Positions 56,801 to 64,000 of a stretch of 64,000 nt of DNA are shown in pieces (position 1 is the stretch's first letter; the number at the start of each line of letters is the position of its first letter). The DNA lies in NCBI GenBank assembly GCA_948567375.1, contig OX419762.1, positions 19,522,727-19,586,726 on the forward strand, read 5' to 3'. Made by a program: the position numbers and the translations under genes. This DNA comes from Lunularia cruciata (Eukaryota; Streptophyta; Marchantiopsida; Lunulariales; Lunulariaceae). Under the pieces are notes generated by a model. The model was not told where the DNA came from. It searched no databases and saw nothing but the letters and a program-made list of their open reading frames with translations.

Positions 56801-59169
56801 CATATTTACTACCACATGCAAAATTGCAAAGTCAACATACTTAAGTTTTTATCCCAGTCCCCCAAATGTTGGCACATTGATATACCATAGCATTGTGATT
56901 TTGGCACCAAAATAATTCTTTGATAATATTAAATTTTAGACCATGATAAACATGGCGCGCATCAATTCCACTCTCGGTGCCCAAGTATTTCTAAATTGAC
57001 CATGGTGCATAACTAACAAGCAGCATGACTAGCAAGCCACACCAAGGAGACAACACATTGTGATATTAGCAATGAATCAACATTAGGAGAGATAAAAGAG
57101 AGAAGAAATCTAAAATTTTGAACATAGAAAAGATGGAAGAGAGAGGGAATCTAACATTTTGAACATTATAAGTAAGAGGAGTAGAGGTAACATTCAATTA
57201 AAATCTCTCATACAATTCTCTCTTGCCATAGTTTATATACTTGTGACATAGTTAAAACCAATGTTACAAATTACCAAAGTAACCCAAGTTACTAGGCAAA
57301 AAGTCATATAAAGCAAAAGTCTAAAACAATCTCCAAACTTATAGGAATAATCCCCTAAGCAAGTGGTCTTATCTTGATCCAACAACTAAGTCAATGATTC
57401 CTTCACATGGACTATCCTTGGACTATAGAAAAATCTAAACCAAAAAGGCTTGCGGACCCAAGAGTTCTCAAGTCTTTCCTCAAAGTCAAATATCTAAGAA
57501 TAATACCAAGTCAATACACTAAAATCCAAAATAGTGGCACTCACTCTTTCACCTTTCCCTAAATTAGGGTCATATCTATCTTGGCTATGAATAACTCTAG
57601 CTAATCAGACTAATATAGAAGCTTGGTTAAACTCCATATAAACAATATCTTCAACTACTCACAATGCCAAACTAAATATCCCAATAAAGCATACATGTAC
57701 CAATGAGTGGTATAGACCCAATCGGCTTGAGTTGATTGCAATTAAGCGAGGTTGGATTTAATTAGCTAGATAGATACATTGGAGAAGTTTTGATTTGTAA
57801 TCTCAATCCTTGGCAACAATCTTAGTCCCGTAGAGTAGAGTATGATTGATAAGATGGGTTCTTGATGAGTGAAGAGTAGAAGGTGATTTTTGAGGTAGTT
57901 GTCAATGCAAACCACTTTGAAATTTGGTGTTCTAATGAAGGGTAAATGATAGAAAAGTAGTATCTAAGCAATTGAAGCTAGTGTTGTAAATAAAATCCAG
58001 GATCTAAGGAGCACATGGAAATTGAGTAGATAAATCTGACCATTCACAATGGATTTGAGTGGTAGAATTGATACTCATAATAAGTTTGAGCTACAAATAT
58101 GAGTTTTTCCACTAGCATTAAGCAAGTTAGCAAAGACTATTCTAGTATCATAACACTTGTTACACTTAGGTATACCATTAGCTAGATGGAGATTGGCTTG
58201 GTAATATCTTGAATGATGTTATATATGATGGTCTAGTTAGATCAGATAGAGGTGTCATCACTAATAGTGCAAAGGCCAAAAACACCCTAAAAACTTTAGA
58301 GCCAATTTTGGAGGTCTAAAAGGAAGAATTAGGGCTAAAAAAATAAACAATTTTTTCCTTCTAGAGGGAAAATAATAATATCTTGAGGGATGTTATATAT
58401 AAATTAAATATATAATTTATATAAATATAAATATAAATATAATTTCTATTAATATCTTGAGAGATGTTATATATGATGGTCTAAGTAGATCAGATAGAGC
58501 TATCACCACTAATAGAGCAGAGGCCAAAAACACCTTGAAAAATTTAGAGCCAATTTTGTAGACCTAAAAGGAAGAATTAGGGCTCAAAAATGAAAGAATA
58601 TTTTTCCTCTATAGTGAAGAATTTTGCCTTCTCCGCCCTTTTTTTTGTCTCATTGAGAGCTCACCAATGGTACCTCATCTATGCAATACCTCACCCATGC
58701 TGTTTTGAGCTTCCTATAGGAAGATTCCCCAAAGATTCATTGTGTTTAAGCTTGTTTGACCAACCAAGTAGGACAAAGATCAACATGTCACCAATCCATG
58801 CAGCTAATCTAAAGGTGGAGCTTGCTGATATATCACCCATCCATGTATTTGATTGAAGGGTGTAGCTCCATTTGAGTGCATCTTCTTTGCTTATAATTCA
58901 AACAATGTGCTCCTTTGGATATTGGAGTATTGAGAAATGAAGCCTTGTGTTTCTCTTATGTTTCTTCTCTTGTGTTCTCTTGGGGTTTCTTGTGTCCTTA
59001 GAACATTACACCAAGGTAGGAAGACTAAAAGGAGCTTGGCCTTGGGTCTTAGTGGTGGTGAATACCAATATTTTGGCAGATCTCCTTGTGACACTCTTGT
59101 ATGGACATGACCAAAAGAGCATTTGGACTAGAAATCAATGCATCAAACATCATCAAAAAGCAATTGGGA
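53881..59169. other. Decayed repeat-rich DNA, no gene recognised
   Basis: CG is rare in this stretch and stops occur in all frames, in keeping with old transposon DNA. A Lys-rich minus-strand frame (55824-55597) and a hydrophobic plus-strand frame (56023-56403) have no motifs. Near 57090-57175 a short unit (GA(G/A)AGAGA...GAATCTAA(A/C)ATTTTGAACAT) is repeated. TGTTGGCACATTG near 56868 could start an LTR, but no partner was found. Confidence 0.45.
58202..58618. repeat. Direct repeat of about 170 bp around an AT-rich spacer
   Basis: 58202-58373 and 58450-58618 share TAATATCTTGA(A/G)(T/A)GATGTTATATATGATGG, AGATCAGATAGAG and GGAAGAATTAGGGCT in order. The spacer is a run of TATAAATA-like units. 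Period about 248 bp. Similarity is around 85-90 percent by eye. Confidence 0.8.
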
Positions 59170-60960
59170 GTAGGATCAAAGGATGCCCGTTCTAGGTTCA
59201 TATTGATTGGAGTACATTGGAGCTTGGAGCAATATCACCTATCAGAATGATGAGGAGAAGGAGTTTGTAGTGGCCTATGCTAGTAGCTCCAAAGATTCAG
59301 CAAAGGCAAAGTATAGTTCATATAAGAGAGAGTGCTTGGCAACAATGTGGGAAAAAGTATATTTTTGATGTTACCTATTTGGTAGCACCTTCACTCTCAT
59401 CATTGACCATCAACCACTGAAGTGGTTGATGTAGTCTGACAAGTTCTCAATGAGGCTTGCACAATGGGCTTTGATTTTACAAGAGTATGATTCATGGTTA
59501 TTTACAAACCTAGAGTGGTGAACCTTGATGCAGACGGGTTGAGTAGAACCCATGTACCAACCAATAGGATCAAATTGGAGTGAGTTTGCATGGTGAGACA
59601 AATGAGGAGATGGTGTTAGATTGATATGCATTTTCTTTTTTTATGTTTATTTTTTAAGGCTCTAGTGCTATTTCTCTCAATACAAACAAGAGGAGTTGTG
59701 GAGGTATGAGATCCAAATGTGGAGATTTTGGTACAAGTCAATGAGATATTCAAGATGGTATCTTTGTGGTAGATTATCTTTGCACTACTATTGTGGATGG
59801 CATTGTTGGTGTTGAGGAGAGAGATTGTGTCCTTTAGCAAGTCAAGTGGTTTAGAAGGGAAGGTAAAAAGATTCTTTGGGTATGGGAAGATTTTATAGTG
59901 CAAATAGTATTCCATCCATGTCAAAGAACATAGTTGGTACATCATGCTCATGAGGAGCTATGATATTTTGGAGGAAGCAGACATATAGCTTATTCCAAAG
60001 TCATTATTGATGCCATCGTATGCAAACCAATGCACAATAGTTTGTTACCAGATGTGTGGTTTGTGATCAAGTTAGAGTATCATTCAATGCTACTGTGTCA
60101 CAATTAAACCCATTACCTATAATGGGGTTGGATTACTATTGGAGTTTAGACTTTGTTAGACCTTTGACGTTGATTACAAAATATCATTAATATTTTTTGG
60201 TTATGGTAGAGCACTTCTCCAAGTGGATTGAGTTGGTGGCACTTCTTAATAAGTCCAATGAAAGGACAACTTACTAATTCATGGATTAGATTCTTAGTCA
60301 TTTTGGTGCACTAGTTGAGGTCTTGAATGATCAAGGTATAACGTTCTTGGGAAAATTTTAGTTCTTGCATAATAAGGCCTTAATTGATCATTGTACTACC
60401 ACTTGAGATCACACTAAGGAGGATGGCTTAGTAAAGATAGTGGTTTAGATGGTGAAGAGACGTTTGTGTAAGTAAGTTTGCAAAGATGTCACTTGGGAGA
60501 TTTTGATCTCCAATTAAAGTTAGCCATGGGCTATCAATTTAGCTGCAAGCCTCCTTAGTATCCTTCTCTCACTACTTTTTCTCTATGTACAAGATCATAA
60601 TTTAGCTACATCTATTTTTCACAATATTATTTTATTTTGGACTTAGATGATCTAAATGTATGAGTGATTGAAATTTCTCAAGGCAGAGACCTTTGGAAGT
60701 GGACGCCGATGGCTTTTGAGACCTTAGCACTTTCTCAACATAGGAATACCTTATGCTATGCTACTATTTGAGGAGGAGGTTATAGATTCTCAATTTATTA
60801 ATTTCATCTCAGTGATTATATATCTATAGTTGGATTATAGCAATGATACTTGATGTGACTCCATGCCACACTATCTTTAGAGTGAATGAAGTTTTGCCTT
60901 CTGGAGTCCTCATGTTGAAAGTACATGATGGTGTTGCACATATGCTACACTTAAGCACTT
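59170..60960 (+). pseudogene. Second decayed Ty3/gypsy copy (RNase H and integrase)
   Basis: RNase H is seen as AYASSSKDSAKAKYSSYKRE and, after a TGA, FTLIIDHQPLKWLM (59275-59430). Integrase sequence (59935-60450) is clearly homologous at the DNA level to 51380-51900, for example CACTTCTCCAAGTGGATTGA and GAGTTGGTGGCACTTCT. The 60840-60930 part matches 52320-52400 (TTTTGCCTTCTGGAGTCCT). No methyltransferase, RT or PHD part is visible here, and stops are more frequent than in the first copy. Confidence 0.82.
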
Positions 60961-61179
60961 TTGATAACATCATATGCCATACTTTTTCCACCTTGTTAGG
61001 GCCATGTATGCTCCCACAACTTTTAAATGAGTGGTGTGTACTACAAATTGCCCTACACATAGTCTTGGGAGGATGCAATCTTATGCTATAGGAGACCATT
61101 GTGCCAACACCCTTTATAGATACATGGGGTCTTGTGGCTCCTTGCTTAGCTGATAGCTTCTTACATCATGTTGTCCTTT

Positions 61180-62160
61180 TCTATTGCCACCTATCATGAC
61201 AATGGACTCAAATACCTATGATTTTGAAATTCATCTTTGTTTGGCTCATGACCTTCTACCAAGCACTACATGCACAACAGTTCAGACATTTGCCAACTTT
61301 GTTTCACTAGATTCTAGGAAGATTCAGGTAGACATCATTCAGTGTCGCATACCCTCACCAACATCCTCATTGATGTGATAGAACTAGTATTCTTTCTTGT
61401 GGAGGAACAGGCTCCAAAGCTTGGCTTCATGCCTCCCCTTAGAAGATTTTTTTTCACATCTGAGGAGTTTTCCATTGCACTCCATCTATGTTTGGATCTC
61501 CATCATCTAGTTTTTAAAATCCATGTATGAGACAAAGGGCATACATTTATTACTGTGTGCTATAGGAGGAGAGCACACCAGAGCTCATGATGCTATCCAA
61601 GGTCCAATGGCCTAGCTCCTTCGATTTACACAGTCTCAGGTACAGATTGAGCGGTAGTTGGACTTACGAGGGCCAACTCCATGCAGGATGAGAGTAGATA
61701 TTGTTACATTCACAAAGGGTTTTCACATTTTGTATGATTTGGTGGTGGTGAACCCCTTTGCACCGAGACTTTAACACGAGCATTCAGGCATTAGCAACGG
61801 TGACCATAGCAGCTTGAGGAAAGGAGTATCATTATGCATGTTGGCTTGCCTATGGTACCTTCATTCCTTTGGCTGTGGAAAGTTTTGTGTATCCATCACC
61901 ATTTTGACCAACTGCTTACAAGAGCAGCACAAGGTTCCTCACAAAGGAAAGGGATATGGTTATCTCCCAAGTCATGCTCACCTTCTATTTCCGGCCGAGT
62001 TTCAATTGCACTAGCTCTCAAGCATGGGGTCTTTATAGATGGGCATCAATGGTAGGAGTGTACATCATGTCTAGGACTCTCCCTTTCACTTACCAGACGT
62101 ATCATTAGAGTACCTCTGTCACACTGTGGGTCGAGCCGCAGTTTTCTAGTTACTTGTTAG
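61180..62160 (+). pseudogene. Possible LINE-like retroelement C-terminal remnant
   Basis: Broken plus-strand frames contain MRVDIVTFTKGFHILYDLVVVNPFAP (shown in parts: MRVDIV near 61690 and LVVVNPFAP near 61745), then FLWLWKVLCIHHHFDQLL and SISGRVSIALALKHG. This resembles the tail that follows reverse transcriptase in a class of plant retroelement polyproteins (RVDIVLT...DVVIADP...IPLAVE...ALHH.FD.FL...RQRVSIALQRAQA). Class assignment is from memory and is weak. Confidence 0.35.
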
Positions 62161-62867
62161 TTGCTTTGCCGCCTCCCCCTTGGTTGCGCTTGGAGGTCTT
62201 GGTTGGCTGCCTAGGCTGGTTTAGAGGGGTTTAGGGTCCAGTTTCCTTTTTGCACTCCTTGGTACGTTGAATTTCTCTTCTCTTTGTTAGGGGAATTTAT
62301 TCTTTCAAATTTCACACAATTTAGTTCTAAAATTACTCGAGTATGTTATTGTCTTGATGCCAGAGATTACGGACTATATTAATTAAACTTACTCTAGTAT
62401 ATCATTGGTTCGATCCGGAGATTACGGGATAATTAAATGAACTACTGATCCTGGGTCAGTGCCTGTCTGAAGAAAGAAATGACAATGATATACGAAGACA
62501 AAAATGAACAAAAATATACATTAATAATGCTTTCATAATGTCCATATGAATGAATGAATGTCTATATATATGAATGAATGTGCATAACCACATATATTTT
62601 GCAAGATTTACGGATTCCAGAATTAACGCGAAAAAATCAGTAAATTTACTTACGGATTTCAACGAGACTGCAAAAATCTGAAACCACTGATCTTTCCGCT
62701 CATCGATAAAACAGGATTATCTGTACGCAAATGAAGACGACGGATCACACAACGCACGAACATGAATAATTCGAAACGACTATGAGAGTGTGCAGATTCG
62801 ATATGAATCGATTACAATTGCAACTGCTGATAATTCCTGAGAACTCTTAAGCTTATATTGGAGGGTG
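62161..62867. other. Intergenic, no gene recognised
   Basis: Composition returns to normal here, with CG dinucleotides reappearing. A short duplicated word, ACTCTAGTATATCATTG / ACTCGAGTATGTTATTG with GATTACGG(G/A) (62335-62425), and (GAATGAATGT) units near 62548-62580 are the only repeats seen. Confidence 0.4.
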
Positions 62868-62913
62868 CATGATGGGATGCAATCCATTGTACAATGGATT
62901 GCATCCCATCATG
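62868..62913. repeat. Perfect 46-bp palindrome without spacer
   Basis: The half CATGATGGGATGCAATCC plus ATTGT is followed immediately by its exact reverse complement, centre GT|AC between 62890 and 62891. The first flanking pair does not match, so the symmetry is exactly 46 bp. It lies about 310 bp downstream of the stop codon of the minus-strand membrane protein gene, probably in its 3' UTR or just beyond. As RNA it would form a 21-22 bp hairpin stem with a minimal loop. Confidence 0.95.
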
Positions 62914-63222
62914 TCCATATATTCAATATGTAGAGAAAAACTGTGATGGCATCTGAACAATTTTTGCCTACTTACTGACGACTCAGTCTGTAAATGACCG
63001 TTCACGATTTTCTGAAGAACTAACTTCGACAAATCTAGGCTGCCGAAGCGAACCTTTTCCAGTTGTCCTCTGGATACCAATTCTAAAAAACTGATATTCA
63101 GATTCACCCATCATCATGTGGTCTACTCAACTGCTACATTGTCATAACGCTCACGATGTGGAGTGTATCTTCCAATCCAGGTTGCCTCAAGACAAACCCC
63201 ACGTACCGGATACGAATAAATT
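62914..63222 (-). other. Probable 3' UTR of the membrane protein gene
   Basis: Follows the stop codon at 63223. The open frame 63107-62853 runs through the palindrome and shows no membrane or domain features, so it is read as untranslated. Confidence 0.45.
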
Positions 63223-64000
63223 CTAAGCAGATGAGAATGACCCTTCCTCGCAGAACTTTTTGTCTAAACCGGTGTCGACAATGTACAGAACAACTACCCA
63301 GAAAAACAGAGTACCATATGACACCAATTCGTAGAGAATCACCGACCAGTACCATTTTGGGTAGCAGTCCGCAGGAGTGAATGTTGGAACTCCGTCTTTG
63401 TTGTACTGGAGCAGAGACTTCCGATCAGAAGGTTTATAACCAGTTGGCCAAAGTAAAAACATGACAGGGAGCATCATGTGCGCACAAGTAGTAAGCAGAA
63501 AGTATCCGAGGCCGAAAACGTAGAAATTTTCTCTACAGTTGTTGAATCCATATTTTGTAACAAGGAAGTAGAATTTAGAAAGTGAGAATCACAGCAGTGT
63601 AGGTTATGTGACATTTTACATGCTTCAGTTGCCCTAGCTGCTTCATAAGTGCGGACTGGCTTCCCTTGGCAGCATTCCGATCAATGTTGCTCGTAGGCAC
63701 GAACTTGAAAGTGGAGTTGTAAGAGAAGAAAGTTTCCATGATCATCTTGAAGAAGAACGGTGTCATCCACCAGAATGTGGATTCATCTCTATTCCGACTT
63801 TGCGTAGACTGAGGAACTGCTAACCACATGCACATCCCCGTTACACGCCCGAGAATCAAATAGTAAGCGAGGCTTTCAATCAGTTGTCGACTCTCTTCTT
63901 CTGTACCCACGAGGAAATTCAATCGAAAGAGGAGGGCGAACAGCATGCTAGCCACGAGAACAACATTGGCGAAAGAGAGGAAGTAAAATCCGGAGTGCCA
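63223..64000 (-). CDS. Polytopic membrane protein, C-terminal exons (possible GT2 glycosyltransferase)
   Basis: The last two exons of a minus-strand gene continue beyond the window. Penultimate exon: 64000 down to 63624 (open at the edge). Last exon: 63532 down to 63223, together 228 residues. Hydrophobic segments: GFYFLSFANVVLVASMLFAL, LAYYLILGRVTGMCMWLAV, FWWMTPFFFKMIMETFF, FYVFGLGYFLLTTCAHMML and ILYELVSYGTLFFWVVVLYI. Between the third and fourth, YNSTFKFVPTSNID resembles the short (N)xxFKVTxK-type loop after the membrane helices of processive family 2 glycosyltransferases (cellulose-synthase-like and fungal-type relatives). That resemblance is weak. The frame joins only if the intron uses a GC-AG pair (GCATGT donor); a GT donor four bases further leaves the frame broken, so a small frameshift is the alternative. 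Confidence 0.55.

Overview
This window is nuclear DNA of a land plant. Three things show it: intron-rich genes with ordinary GT-AG splice sites, plastid-targeted and mitochondrion-targeted proteins typical of plants, and plant-type Ty1/copia and Ty3/gypsy retrotransposons. The repeat style and the membrane protein at the right edge suggest a seed-free plant, perhaps a bryophyte, but that is inference. All splice models were read by eye from frame, splice signals and remembered family sequences.

Genes. A 16-exon SUV3 mitochondrial RNA helicase gene (3873-22301, +) fills the first third. Its ninth intron is about 12.4 kb and holds a broken Ty1/copia element (8084-13123) and then about 6.5 kb of segmental duplications and a 14-copy dispersed repeat. 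Next come a small four-exon gene with an apparent plastid/thylakoid targeting sequence (23997-25521, +) that carries a tRNA-Phe(GAA) on the opposite strand in its last intron, a single-exon three-helix membrane protein (28018-28617, -), a four-exon plastid fibrillin of the FBN6 type (37940-39805, +), and the 3' end of a polytopic membrane protein gene (63223-64000, -).

Between the genes. 29-37 kb is AT-rich and holds a decayed nuclear copy of plastid atpB (33215-34260). 43-62 kb is a retrotransposon graveyard. Its main element is a decayed Ty3/gypsy element (about 44200-53535, +) whose coding order is gag with zinc knuckles, retropepsin, a cytosine-C5 DNA methyltransferase domain, reverse transcriptase, integrase and a terminal PHD finger. 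Its 3' LTR carries a dense array of heat-shock-element-like motifs just upstream of a TATA box. A copia fragment, a second decayed gypsy copy (59170-60960) and a LINE-like remnant (61180-62160) follow.

Most exciting region: the gypsy element, because it combines a DNA methyltransferase (writer), a PHD finger (candidate chromatin reader) and a potentially heat-responsive LTR. The copy is dead. Many of its stops look like C-to-T changes at CAG and CGA codons, as expected after deamination of methylated cytosine. Other unusual items are a perfect 46-bp palindrome at 62868-62913, an inverted LTR joined through its primer-binding site inside the copia element, and a repeat family whose palindromic core is flipped in two copies.
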